A stretch of 64,000 bases of DNA from contig DASVOE010000095.1 in NCBI GenBank assembly GCA_036383515.1, positions 1-64,000 of the forward strand. Direction: 5' to 3'. This stretch comes from CADEDV01 sp036383515 (GTDB lineage Bacteria > Bacteroidota > Bacteroidia > Chitinophagales > Chitinophagaceae). The notes under the pieces were generated by a model. The model did not search any database. It had not been told where the DNA came from and saw nothing but the letters and a program-made list of their open reading frames with translations. This document shows positions 8,815-16,832 of this stretch, piece by piece (position 1 is the first letter of the stretch; each line of letters starts with the position of its first letter). Both the position numbers and the translations under genes were made by a program.

Positions 8815-8822
8815 TATATTTG
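8815..8822 (+). promoter_or_regulatory. -7 promoter box of a candidate non-coding RNA
   Basis: TATATTTG matches TAnnTTTG exactly. TTTTG at 8784-8788 could be a -33 element, but the 26-bp spacing is longer than usual. No protein-coding frame follows for more than 400 bp. Confidence 0.45.
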
Positions 8823-8828
8823 TATCAG

Positions 8829-9190
8829 AAGTTGATTGATACGTTATCAATCTAATTAATCCAAAATCCAATATTTGTTTTCGAGAAAAGCTTTAAAAAC
8901 CCAGATCCTTTAGAAAAACCGACTAAAATTCAACATCTGTTTTTGAAGAACACAATGAAACCAAATCCTTAGAAAGATCCATCCGAAAAATCCAATATCA
9001 ATCAACTTCTCTTTTTCCTGTTGTCTTTGAAAAACCAAAAGTTAGAATCCAACATCCTGAAGAAAGATCATCCAAATCATCCTGAAGAACCTAAGTTTGA
9101 GTCACCGTGTCCAAATCCATGAAAAGATTAAAAAGTCCGGAACCCTCCTGCTAAACTAAATTTAGCAGGAGGCGCGGTGAACTTCCGGAA
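8829..9190 (+). ncRNA. Candidate structured non-coding RNA (about 360 nt)
   Basis: The 629 bp between the CBS gene and the BtuF-like gene contain no credible reading frame. After the TATATTTG box comes an 8-bp hairpin (8834-8841 with 8845-8852), then about 270 nt of A-rich, G-poor sequence in which ATCC recurs about a dozen times (for example AAATCCAA and CATCCTGAAGAA, each more than once). It closes with a nested structure: an outer 7-bp stem (9136-9142 with 9183-9189) around a perfect 12-bp hairpin (9144-9155 with 9161-9172). The ends are placed by the promoter box and the last stem. No T-run follows, so the 3' end is uncertain. It does not match the conserved cores of RNase P RNA, tmRNA or SRP RNA that I know. 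Structure and repetition are seen; transcription is inferred. Confidence 0.45.
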
Positions 9191-9257
9191 AACTCACCTA
9201 CTCCATCCAAATTTTACAATTCATTCTACGGTTCAGTAATTTGCAGCAAATTGATAC

Positions 9258-10043
9258 ATGGCTGTTTTTATTGATCAAACCGGGCAAAATATTTCTTTAG
9301 ATACTATTCCCCAACGGATCATTTCATTGGTTCCCTCACAAACAGAATTATTATCCGATCTGGAGCTACAACAAGAAGTAGCAGGTATTACCAAATTTTG
9401 TGTGCATCCTGCAGTATGGTTTACAACCAAAACAAGAGTAGGTGGCACCAAACGACTAAAGATGGATATTATCCATCAACTGCAGCCTGATCTTATCATT
9501 GCTAATAAAGAAGAGAATGTAAAAGAACAGGTAGAAGAACTGCGGCAACACTATCCCACCTGGGTTAGCGATATCAATGACCTTGAAGATGCATATGAAA
9601 TGATAGAACAGGTTGGGATAATGACAGGCAAAGCAGCAAAAGCTAATGAGATAAATCGCCATATCAAAAACAATTTTTCACAACTCATCCTTCCCGGCCC
9701 CCGGTTACGAGCGGCATACCTGGTTTGGCAAAAGCCATACATGACGATTGGGGGAGACACGTTTATCCATGTTATGATGAAAAGCGCAGGCTTTGAAAAC
9801 ATCTTTAGTAATAAAATCCGTTATCCAGAAATAACTATTGAAGATTTGCAAAAGGCCAATTGTGAATTGTTATTGCTATCCTCCGAACCCTTTCCTTTCA
9901 ACCAAAAACATATCCATGAATTAACACCCTTGCTGCCTGGTACTAAAATTATAGTAGTGGATGGCGAAATGTTTAGCTGGTATGGTAGCCGGCTATTGCA
10001 GGCCCCTGCATATTTTGAAAAACTTCAACAGCAAATAAGATAA
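9258..10043 (+). CDS. BtuF-like helical-backbone metal receptor (cobalamin/iron-complex binding family)
   Basis: A 261-residue protein with the type III periplasmic-binding-protein layout. The N-terminal lobe has RIISLVPSQTELLSDL, then VGGTKRLKMDIIHQLQPDLI, which is the classic strand-loop of BtuF/FhuD proteins. A long backbone helix and a second lobe (about 160-255) follow. No signal peptide is present, which is unlike true ABC transporter receptors but common for Bacteroidota members of this family. No permease or ATPase gene is nearby. It probably binds a corrinoid or metal complex, but transport may not be its role. The next gene follows after 30 bp and may be co-transcribed. Confidence 0.75.
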   Translation: MAVFIDQTGQNISLDTIPQRIISLVPSQTELLSDLELQQEVAGITKFCVHPAVWFTTKTRVGGTKRLKMDIIHQLQPDLIIANKEENVKEQVEELRQHYPTWVSDINDLEDAYEMIEQVGIMTGKAAKANEINRHIKNNFSQLILPGPRLRAAYLVWQKPYMTIGGDTFIHVMMKSAGFENIFSNKIRYPEITIEDLQKANCELLLLSSEPFPFNQKHIHELTPLLPGTKIIVVDGEMFSWYGSRLLQAPAYFEKLQQQIR

Positions 10044-10073
10044 CTTCGGCGTAAGTAACTATCATTTAGAAAA

Positions 10074-11180
10074 ATGAGTTTTGCAGAATACAAGAATGAT
10101 CCTGATGCTAAACACGGCGATAAGCCTTCCCGTAAAAAACCGATGTACCCGGTAAATGAGCGACTCCGGCATTATCTCAAGCTGCATGGTCGTGAAGTAA
10201 AACTTCCTGTTACTTATGATAACCTGCTTCATTATACCTGGTCAAATCCTATCGTTGATAAAAATGGCAAGGATACGTTATGGGAAAAAACATCGTATGA
10301 CAGTCGTGACTGGAATTATATCCGCGAAGGATTGGTAAAGATATATGCCATTTTAAAAACCGAAGGCGACTTTAGTTTCACCAATCACCTGGATGTGGCC
10401 AGGGTGGATTATTGCACATTTGGTAACTCACATCCGTTTCGTATCCGTATCGTCAACAAGTATAACGACAATTACGATCATTATTATATCAAGATCGCCG
10501 ACGCTTCACGCATCTATGGTTTGGAATTGGAGCATATCCTCTCTCCCAATCGCATCACTTTTTTTACCGATAAAAATACGTTGGTGGAAGAACATATTCC
10601 CGGTATACCCGGCGATATGTTCATTCAGCACATGATGGATGCCCCTGAAACCAATAAGATCCGATTGGCCAAAGAATTTGTAAAATTTAATGAACGTTGT
10701 TTTGTACGGTTGCTCGGTGATATGCGCAGTTATAATTTTGTGGTGGACATTACACCTGATATCGAAGATTATCAATATCGCATCCGTTGTATTGATTTTG
10801 ATCAGCAATCTTATGAGGGCCGGAAGAATTTATACCTGCCGCAATTCTTTAAAGAGAATTATGCTTTTGTCAACCTTTGTCTCTCACACCTGAATAAAGA
10901 ATCGATTGAGCAATACCAGTTTGAAGAAAGAACGCTGATCACTTTTCGCCTGGCCTCTTCCCGCTACCGCATCAAGGAACTGCTGGATATTATGACCACC
11001 GATGAAATATCCACACCTCAAAAAACGGAACAACTTAAAAATGAGCTGGGTGAATACCTTCACACCAAAGCATTTACCAAATCCTATTCGATGGGCGAAG
11101 TGGTTAAAACACATCTCAAGCAAACCCTTCGTAAACATCTATTGCTGGTGCAAAAGAACATGGGTAAAACGAATGATTGA
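10074..11180 (+). CDS. Conserved protein of unknown function, possible kinase-like fold
   Basis: A 368-residue soluble protein with no signal peptide or membrane segment, rich in charged and aromatic residues. I do not recognise a named family. Some local features resemble the C-lobe of aminoglycoside-phosphotransferase/HipA-like kinases. There is a hinge-like EEHIPGIPGDMF (about 177-188), then RSYNFVVDI (about 223-231), where the Asn would coordinate metal, then RCIDFDQQSYEGRKNLY (about 243-259), where DFD would replace the DFG/D motif. A clear glycine loop and catalytic HxD are not seen. The kinase idea is therefore a weak inference, and function and substrate are unknown. It lies between a BtuF-like gene and fba. 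Confidence 0.6.
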   Translation: MSFAEYKNDPDAKHGDKPSRKKPMYPVNERLRHYLKLHGREVKLPVTYDNLLHYTWSNPIVDKNGKDTLWEKTSYDSRDWNYIREGLVKIYAILKTEGDFSFTNHLDVARVDYCTFGNSHPFRIRIVNKYNDNYDHYYIKIADASRIYGLELEHILSPNRITFFTDKNTLVEEHIPGIPGDMFIQHMMDAPETNKIRLAKEFVKFNERCFVRLLGDMRSYNFVVDITPDIEDYQYRIRCIDFDQQSYEGRKNLYLPQFFKENYAFVNLCLSHLNKESIEQYQFEERTLITFRLASSRYRIKELLDIMTTDEISTPQKTEQLKNELGEYLHTKAFTKSYSMGEVVKTHLKQTLRKHLLLVQKNMGKTND

Positions 11181-11291
11181 TATTTCTGACACCTGTTCGC
11201 TATTCCTATAGAAGAAATCGGCTATATTGCGCCTCCGTTAACGATTTTAGCTGCCGTTGAAAAGCATTTTTAACTAATTAAAGTCTAAAGA

Positions 11292-12359
11292 ATGAAAAAG
11301 TACAGAGCTGGCGTGCTGTTCGGTGAAGAACTCGAGGCACTTTACAAAGATGCAAAAGCTAATCAATTCGCTTTACCTGCCGTTAACACAATTGGTACCA
11401 ACACAATCAATGCTACCCTTGAAACTGCAGCCAAGGTAAACTCCCCCGTTATCATTCAATTTTCTAATGGTGGCGCACAGTTTATTGCCGGTAAAGGAAT
11501 GCCTAATGATAAGTTACAGGGAAATATCTCCGGTGGTATCTCTGGTGCTTTGCATATTCATAATGTAGCTAAATATTATGGCGTACCTGTGGTGTTACAT
11601 ACAGACCACGCCGCAAAAAAATGGTTGCCCTGGATCAGCGGGTTGATTGATGCCGGTGAACAATTTTTTAAAGAAAAGAAACAACCGCTCTTCAGTTCTC
11701 ATATGCTCGATCTGAGTGAAGAACCCATCGAAGAGAATATCCATACTTCTGTCGAATTTTATAAAAGAATGCAGCCGCTCGGTATGGGTATTGAAATAGA
11801 ACTTGGTGTTACCGGTGGCGAAGAAGATGGAGTAGATAACAGTGATGTGGAAAATTCAAAGCTGTATACCCAACCAGAAGACGTTGCTTATGCTTTCAAA
11901 GAATTAAGTAAGGTAGGTAACCTGTTTACCGTCGCTGCTGCATTTGGGAATGTGCATGGCGTTTATAAACCCGGCAATGTGGAATTGCGTCCTGTTATTT
12001 TACACAACAGCCAGGTTCATATCGAAAAAGAATTAAAAACAGGACCCAAGCCCGTTTACTTCGTATTTCATGGCGGCAGCGGCTCACCTCAACACCAGAT
12101 CAGGGAAGCGATCGGCTATGGCGCTATCAAAATGAATATTGATACCGATCTGCAGTGGGCTTTCTGGGAAGGCATATTGAATAATTATAAAAAGAATGAA
12201 GGCTATCTTCAGGGACAACTCGGTAATCCCGAAGGAGAAGATAAACCCAATAAGAAACATTACGATCCCCGTGTATGGCTGCGCAAAGGCGAGGAAGCCT
12301 TCAGCAAACGTTTGGAAGTAGCGTTTGATGACCTGAACTGTATCAACAGGAACGCATAA
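11292..12359 (+). CDS. fbaA: Class II fructose-bisphosphate aldolase
   Basis: A 355-residue class IIA zinc aldolase. It has VVLHTDHAAKKW (about 101-112) with metal-binding His, IEIELGVTGGEEDGVD (about 163-178) with the glutamates, AAAFGNVHGVYKPGNV (zinc His) and FHGGSGSP (phosphate loop). It interconverts fructose 1,6-bisphosphate with DHAP and glyceraldehyde 3-phosphate in glycolysis and gluconeogenesis. Its length matches the E. coli FbaA type, not the shorter IIB tagatose/GatY type. The gene stands alone and is closed by a strong T-tailed terminator. Confidence 0.95.
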   Translation: MKKYRAGVLFGEELEALYKDAKANQFALPAVNTIGTNTINATLETAAKVNSPVIIQFSNGGAQFIAGKGMPNDKLQGNISGGISGALHIHNVAKYYGVPVVLHTDHAAKKWLPWISGLIDAGEQFFKEKKQPLFSSHMLDLSEEPIEENIHTSVEFYKRMQPLGMGIEIELGVTGGEEDGVDNSDVENSKLYTQPEDVAYAFKELSKVGNLFTVAAAFGNVHGVYKPGNVELRPVILHNSQVHIEKELKTGPKPVYFVFHGGSGSPQHQIREAIGYGAIKMNIDTDLQWAFWEGILNNYKKNEGYLQGQLGNPEGEDKPNKKHYDPRVWLRKGEEAFSKRLEVAFDDLNCINRNA

Positions 12360-12383
12360 AGACAATTATCAGTTTTAATGATT

Positions 12384-12413
12384 TGCCTGCATTTCCGTGC
12401 AGGCATTTTTTTT
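12384..12413 (+). terminator. Intrinsic terminator after fbaA
   Basis: TGCCTGCA and TGCAGGCA (12384-12391 and 12398-12405) form an 8-bp stem around a 6-nt loop, followed by eight T residues. Confidence 0.9.
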
Positions 12414-12499
12414 CTTATTTAGGAAACAATTAGCCTATTAGCTGACAAATTTAGTAGGATAAATGTGATAATTTTAGGTGACGACAACCAAATGCAGTG

Positions 12500-13309
12500 A
12501 TGAAAAAAGAATTTTACCAGCAAATTTATAAGCAACAGCAGGACATAGAAGTAGTTCCGCCCAACGAACAGATAGCGGCCTGGGTATTAAAACTCATTTC
12601 CTTATTATTTCCAGAAAGAGCGGATGGTTCAATCAATTCTGTAGAAGAAACAGAGGCCGAGTTCAACAAACTGGAAATACAGCTTACCCGGATATTAAAT
12701 GCTACCAGGGCCTGCAACAAATGCGACAATGCTGAAAAAGCTGATTTCTTTTTTAATAACCTTCCCGAACTGTACCGAGTATTGAATACCGATCTTGATG
12801 CTATTCTTGAAGGTGATCCTGCTGCACGAACAAGGTTTGAGATAATCAGAGCGTATCCCGGATTTTTTGCGATCTCTTTTTATCGCATCGCACATGCATT
12901 GCTTGATCTTGCTATTCCATTATTGCCAAGGATCATTACCGAACATGCCCATTCCAAAACAGGAATTGATATTCACCCGGCGGCGCAGATCGGCGAACAT
13001 TTTTTTATTGATCATGGTACCGGGATTGTCATCGGTGAGACCTGCATCATTGGCGATCATGTAAAATTATACCAGGGAGTAACATTGGGTGCGTTAAGTG
13101 TTGATAAAAGTATGGCACTTGTAAAACGTCATCCTACTGTCGAAGACCATGTGATTATTTATTCAGGTGCCACCATACTCGGCGGCGAAACCATTATCGG
13201 TCATCACAGCATTATTGGAGGTAATGTATGGCTTACTAAAAGTATTCCTCCCTACTCTACTGTATACCACCGGCCCGATATTGAAGTGGTGGAACAAATC
13301 AAATCATAA
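12500..13309 (+). CDS. cysE: Serine O-acetyltransferase
   Basis: A 269-residue protein with an N-terminal helical SATase domain (about 1-140). Left-handed beta-helix hexapeptide repeats follow (about 150-245: GIDIHPAAQIGEHFFIDHG, GIVIGETCIIGDH, GATILGGETIIGHH). It acetylates serine to O-acetylserine, the substrate of the cysteine synthase encoded 2 bp downstream; the two gene products often form a complex. A GTG immediately upstream (12497) also fits the frame, but the ATG at 12500 is preferred. The N-terminal half is longer than in the short EpsC type, as usual for Bacteroidota. Confidence 0.93.
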   Translation: MKKEFYQQIYKQQQDIEVVPPNEQIAAWVLKLISLLFPERADGSINSVEETEAEFNKLEIQLTRILNATRACNKCDNAEKADFFFNNLPELYRVLNTDLDAILEGDPAARTRFEIIRAYPGFFAISFYRIAHALLDLAIPLLPRIITEHAHSKTGIDIHPAAQIGEHFFIDHGTGIVIGETCIIGDHVKLYQGVTLGALSVDKSMALVKRHPTVEDHVIIYSGATILGGETIIGHHSIIGGNVWLTKSIPPYSTVYHRPDIEVVEQIKS

Positions 13310-13311
13310 AC

Positions 13312-14184
13312 ATGGCAAGCATTATTGATCTTGTTGGCAATACACCGCTTGTAGAAATAAAGAAATTAAATCCCAATCCCAATGTTCGCCTTTATGCCAA
13401 GCTCGAAGGAGATAATCCCGGTGGCAGTGTAAAGGACAGGCCTGCTTTGAACATGATCCGTTCCGCATTAGAAAGAGGCGATATAAAAGCCGGAACAAAA
13501 TTAATTGAGGCCACCAGTGGTAATACAGGTATTGCGCTGGCCATGATCGCAAGATTATATGATCTCGAAATAGAACTGGTAATGCCTTCCACTTCTACCC
13601 GTGAGCGGACATTAACGATGGAAGCGTTTGGTGCAAAAGTTACCTTATTGGATAGCATTGAGATTTGCCGCGACTATGCCGAAGAAAAAGCGGCAAAAGG
13701 CGATGCCTATATATTAAATCAGTTTGCCAACCCGGATAATTATAAAGCCCATTATAAAACAACCGGCCCGGAAATATGGAGAGACACTGATCAAGGCATC
13801 ACCCACTTTGTAAGCTCGATGGGTACTACAGGCACCATCATGGGTTGTTCAAGATATTTTAAAGAAGTTAATCCTTCTATACAGATAATAGGTTGCCAGC
13901 CTACTGAAGAATCATCTATACCCGGCATCCGCCGTTGGCCCAAAGAGTATTTACCTAAAATCTTTGAACCCGAAAGAGTGGATCGTGTGATGGATGTATC
14001 GCAGGAAGAAGCTACATTGATGACAAGACAGCTTGCTAAAGTGGAAGGCATCTTTGCAGGTATGAGTAGCGGTGGCGCAGCTTCAGCTGCTATACGACTG
14101 GCCAAAGAAATTGATAAAGGCGTCATCGTTTTTATCACCTGCGATCGGGGTGATCGCTACCTGAGCAGTAATTTGTTTGGGTAG
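13312..14184 (+). CDS. cysM: Cysteine synthase B (O-acetylserine sulfhydrylase)
   Basis: A 290-residue fold-type II PLP enzyme. It has NPGGSVKDRPA with PLP Lys41, EATSGNTGIAL (about 64-74), and SMGTTGTIMG phosphate cup (about 166-175). The GGSVKDR and C-terminal CDRGDRYLS signatures are those of CysM, not CysK. It makes cysteine from O-acetylserine and sulfide or thiosulfate. It starts 2 bp after cysE, so the two are one operon. The last 75 codons plus the following palindrome are repeated in tandem directly downstream. The first copy has the complete gene and should be functional. Confidence 0.95.
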   Translation: MASIIDLVGNTPLVEIKKLNPNPNVRLYAKLEGDNPGGSVKDRPALNMIRSALERGDIKAGTKLIEATSGNTGIALAMIARLYDLEIELVMPSTSTRERTLTMEAFGAKVTLLDSIEICRDYAEEKAAKGDAYILNQFANPDNYKAHYKTTGPEIWRDTDQGITHFVSSMGTTGTIMGCSRYFKEVNPSIQIIGCQPTEESSIPGIRRWPKEYLPKIFEPERVDRVMDVSQEEATLMTRQLAKVEGIFAGMSSGGAASAAIRLAKEIDKGVIVFITCDRGDRYLSSNLFG

Positions 14185-14189
14185 TTCAC

Positions 14190-14222
14190 AGGGTTGCCAA
14201 CCTTCAAAAGGTTGGCAACCCT
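14190..14222. repeat. 33-nt RAYT-associated palindrome, copy after cysM
   Basis: The arms 14190-14204 and 14208-14222 are a perfect 15-bp inverted repeat around CAA, with the GGTTGCCAACC core. It starts 5 bp after the cysM stop. It belongs to the same family as the elements at 14462 and 15194 and, more distantly, 7042. Confidence 0.9.
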
Positions 14223-14225
14223 GAC

Positions 14226-14456
14226 TTGAAAATCTTTGAACCCGAACGAGTAGATCGTGTGATGGATGTATCACAGGAAGAAGCTACATTGATGACAAGA
14301 CAGCTTGCTAAAGTGGAAGGCATCTTTGCCGGTATGAGTAGCGGTGGTGCAGCTTCAGCTGCTATACGACTGGCCAAAGAAATTGATAAAGGCGTGATTG
14401 TTTTTATCACCTGCGATCGGGGTGATCGCCACCTGGGCAGTAATTTGTTTGGGTAG
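14226..14456 (+). pseudogene. Tandem duplicate of the cysM 3' end (75 codons)
   Basis: From 14229 the sequence repeats cysM from 13957 onwards, stop codon and following palindrome included, with a period of 272 bp. In the coding part I count nine base differences over about 228 bp. Seven are synonymous; two change residues (Tyr to His and Ser to Gly near the C-terminus). The fragment lacks the PLP lysine and most of the fold, so it cannot be an enzyme. The mostly synonymous changes suggest that the two copies diverged while both were under coding selection, for example in different strains, before being joined here. A join of two haplotypes in assembly would look the same. Confidence 0.9.
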
Positions 14457-14461
14457 CTCAT

Positions 14462-14494
14462 AGGGTTGCCAACCTTTTAAAGGTTGGCAACCCT
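14462..14494. repeat. 33-nt RAYT-associated palindrome, left flank of the transposase
   Basis: A near-perfect 33-nt palindrome (16-bp arms around one base), identical to the copy at 15194-15226. It ends 23 bp before the transposase start codon. Confidence 0.92.
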
Positions 14495-14517
14495 GCTAGT
14501 AAACCTTATCTTAGAAC

Positions 14518-15180
14518 ATGCCAATCCCTGCAAAATATCTTGCTGATTTTGATGAGCATGGCATCTATCATATTTATAACCGTACCAACAACCAGGAAAA
14601 ACTCTTCCTTTCTGATGAGAACCGATATTTCTTTTTAAAAAGATATAAAGAATATCTTTCCCTATATCTCGATACATTTTGCTGGTGCCTGTTGCCCAAT
14701 CATTTTCATTTTCTTATCCGGGTTATATCCTTAAAAGATATAACGGCTGCTATTCAAAATAAACCTTTTTCTGATCGTTCACTTACTGAAAAGAGATTTT
14801 TAGAAAAAGAGATCACTCTTAGTGAATTAATAGAACAGGGTTTCAAACGATTCTTTCAATCGTATTCACTTGCATTTAATAAGATGTATACCCGCAAAGG
14901 CAATTTATTTTATAAACCTTTTAAACGGGTAGCAATAGATAAACAATCTCACTTTACGCAAGCTATCATTTATATACATGCGAGTCCCGTAAAACATGGT
15001 ATATGTAAAGACTTTACAACGTATGAATGGTCATCGTGGAGGAGCCTCCTATCAGGCAGGGAAACAAATTTATTACGGGATGAAGTGTTGAACTGGTTTG
15101 GTGATAAAGCCCGATTTATTAATGCCCACCAGGAAATGATAGAGTACTATATAGAATCTGATATTTCTATTGAGGATTAA
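14518..15180 (+). CDS. REP-associated tyrosine transposase (RAYT-like, Y1/HUH family)
   Basis: A 220-residue protein with the IS200-like Y1 transposase fold. The N-terminal strand reads YHIYNRTNNQEKLF, the HUH metal motif is LLPNHFHFLI with His62 and His64, and the nucleophilic tyrosine is most likely Tyr152 in IIYIHASPVKHGI. RAYTs are domesticated single-strand transposases that act on short palindromic (REP) repeats and are usually single-copy. This gene is flanked on both sides by identical 33-nt palindromes (14462-14494 and 15194-15226), with related copies at 14190 and 7042. It therefore looks like an intact enzyme with its substrate. It has inserted between cysM and the rhodanese gene. 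Confidence 0.85.
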   Translation: MPIPAKYLADFDEHGIYHIYNRTNNQEKLFLSDENRYFFLKRYKEYLSLYLDTFCWCLLPNHFHFLIRVISLKDITAAIQNKPFSDRSLTEKRFLEKEITLSELIEQGFKRFFQSYSLAFNKMYTRKGNLFYKPFKRVAIDKQSHFTQAIIYIHASPVKHGICKDFTTYEWSSWRSLLSGRETNLLRDEVLNWFGDKARFINAHQEMIEYYIESDISIED

Positions 15181-15193
15181 TTAAGAATTCGTA

Positions 15194-15226
15194 AGGGTTG
15201 CCAACCTTTTAAAGGTTGGCAACCCT
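15194..15226. repeat. 33-nt RAYT-associated palindrome, right flank of the transposase
   Basis: Identical over all 33 nt to the left-flank copy at 14462-14494. It starts 13 bp after the transposase stop codon. Confidence 0.92.
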
Positions 15227-15261
15227 ATATTGCCGTAATTTTAATTATTATTTTTTTACAC

Positions 15262-16125
15262 ATGGAACAAAAAATATCGCCAATAATAAACCCCGAAGAA
15301 TTAATAGCTCTCAGCCAGTCATCCCCCATCATTATCATTGATGTGAGTGCAGGTGCTGACGCTAAAACAAAGTATACGCAACAACATTTAAAAGGAACTT
15401 TGTTTGCAAATCTCAATACTGATCTTGCACACATAATGCCCGATGCGGCAAATGGTGGCAGACATCCACTCCCCGGCCCTGATCAATTTGCTGCCGTATT
15501 AACCCGGCTTGGGATAACACCAACAACTCATGTCATATTATACGATGATAAGAACGGTTCCAATGCAGCAGCCCGTCTTTGGTGGATGCTACGATCAATC
15601 GGTCATAAAAAAGTTCAGGTCATTAACGGGGGTTTGAATGCAGCCATTGCTGCAGGTTTCCCGGTAAGTTCAAATGAAGAGCAGGCTTTAATAACTGAGC
15701 CTTACGGCGAGGTTAATTGGGAATTACCCTTATCAAGCATACAGGAAGTAGAAAATGTTGCGGCCAATAGCGATTTTCTTATCATTGATGTTCGTGATAA
15801 AGAACGTTACAATGGAGAAAAAGAACCTATCGACCTGGTAGCAGGCCATATACCGGGTGCTGTAAACATTCCTTTTGCTAAGAATTTAGATAGCAAAGGC
15901 TTTTTCTTACCACCAGCAGAGCTCAAACGTTTATATGAAGATGCGATGGAGCATAGAACAGCAGAAAATGTAATTGTGCATTGTGGTTCTGGTGTAACAG
16001 CCTGTCATACTCTTTTAGCCATGGATTATGCGGGTATGCTCATCCCGAAATTGTATGTAGGTTCATGGAGTGAATGGTCAAGGAACAATAAGCCGATGGC
16101 TACGCTGGCAAAAGAGCAGAGCTGA
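15262..16125 (+). CDS. Thiosulfate / 3-mercaptopyruvate sulfurtransferase (tandem rhodanese)
   Basis: A 287-residue protein of two rhodanese domains: an inactive N-terminal one (about 6-135, IIIIDVSAGAD to INGGLNAAIAAGFPV) and a catalytic C-terminal one (about 155-280). The active-site Cys241 sits in VHCGSGVTACH. A loop of the CGSGVTA type is usual in 3-mercaptopyruvate sulfurtransferases, while thiosulfate enzymes carry CRKGVTA. It moves sulfane sulfur to thiols or cyanide in the cytosol. Its place after cysE-cysM fits sulfur metabolism. The RAYT element now lies between it and that operon. No signal peptide is seen. Confidence 0.9.
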   Translation: MEQKISPIINPEELIALSQSSPIIIIDVSAGADAKTKYTQQHLKGTLFANLNTDLAHIMPDAANGGRHPLPGPDQFAAVLTRLGITPTTHVILYDDKNGSNAAARLWWMLRSIGHKKVQVINGGLNAAIAAGFPVSSNEEQALITEPYGEVNWELPLSSIQEVENVAANSDFLIIDVRDKERYNGEKEPIDLVAGHIPGAVNIPFAKNLDSKGFFLPPAELKRLYEDAMEHRTAENVIVHCGSGVTACHTLLAMDYAGMLIPKLYVGSWSEWSRNNKPMATLAKEQS

Positions 16126-16344
16126 TTACTTCCGTGTGTAGGTTTAGCATCATATTGAATAAAAACGAGCAGAAGCCGATAAATTTGATTTGACCGTTCC
16201 TGTCGCATTTAACCTCTTCAATGTCTTATTCACCACCCTGTTGATTTGTTCCGCTTTCTTATTTTTGAAACAGGATATATAACGTATTGCTATTTCCAAC
16301 TACTCAATATGTAAAAGTATATTTATCATCTAAAATTTAAAACT

Positions 16345-16785
16345 ATGGCACGAGTGAGCACTTACCTGAATTTTGCAAACAACACGGAAGAGGCATTTAA
16401 TTTTTATAAAAAAATATTTGGTGGCGAATTTGGCCGCGGCGGTATTGCACGATTCAGTGATATTCCTCCATCTCCTGAAATGCCACCCCTGGCAGATGCA
16501 GATAAAAACTTGGTCATGCATGTCGAATTAGCGATACTTGGCGGACATGTTATCATGGGTACAGATGCGCCCGAATCCATGGGATTTACGATGAATTATG
16601 GAAACAATGTTCATATTAACCTAGAACCGGACAGTAGGGCTGAGACAAAGAAATTGTTTGACGCCTTATCTGCCGGCGGAAAAATAACTATGGAACTGCA
16701 GGATATGTTTTGGGGAGACTACTTTGGAAGTTGTACGGATAAATTTGGGGTACAATGGATGTTCAATTGCAGCGAAAAGAAATAA
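16345..16785 (+). CDS. VOC-family protein (PhnB-like)
   Basis: A 146-residue glyoxalase/bleomycin-resistance fold protein of the PhnB-like group. It has the usual N-terminal YLNFANNTEEAFNFYKKIFGG and the C-terminal WGDYFGSCTDKFGVQWMFNC, with a central VIMGTD. The fold is two beta-alpha-beta-beta-beta units that bind a metal or small molecule. No clear catalytic set is visible and the substrate is unknown. It is followed after 47 bp by a DUF1801 gene and a decayed second VOC gene, a gene set often found together in Bacteroidota. Confidence 0.88.
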   Translation: MARVSTYLNFANNTEEAFNFYKKIFGGEFGRGGIARFSDIPPSPEMPPLADADKNLVMHVELAILGGHVIMGTDAPESMGFTMNYGNNVHINLEPDSRAETKKLFDALSAGGKITMELQDMFWGDYFGSCTDKFGVQWMFNCSEKK

Positions 16786-16832
16786 TAGCAATGATAAAAG
16801 GGGATATGATTTCTATAAACCCATAAAAAAGT

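Noticed and set aside
8829..9190. Candidate RNA considered as RNase P RNA, tmRNA or 6S RNA
   Set aside because: The conserved cores of RNase P and tmRNA and the long bulged helix of 6S RNA were not found in it.
16150..16299. Reverse-strand 49-codon frame with protein-like text (FKNKKAEQINRVVNKTLKRL)
   Set aside because: The only start is a TTG, there is no recognisable family and no supporting context. It may be a gene fossil but cannot be supported.
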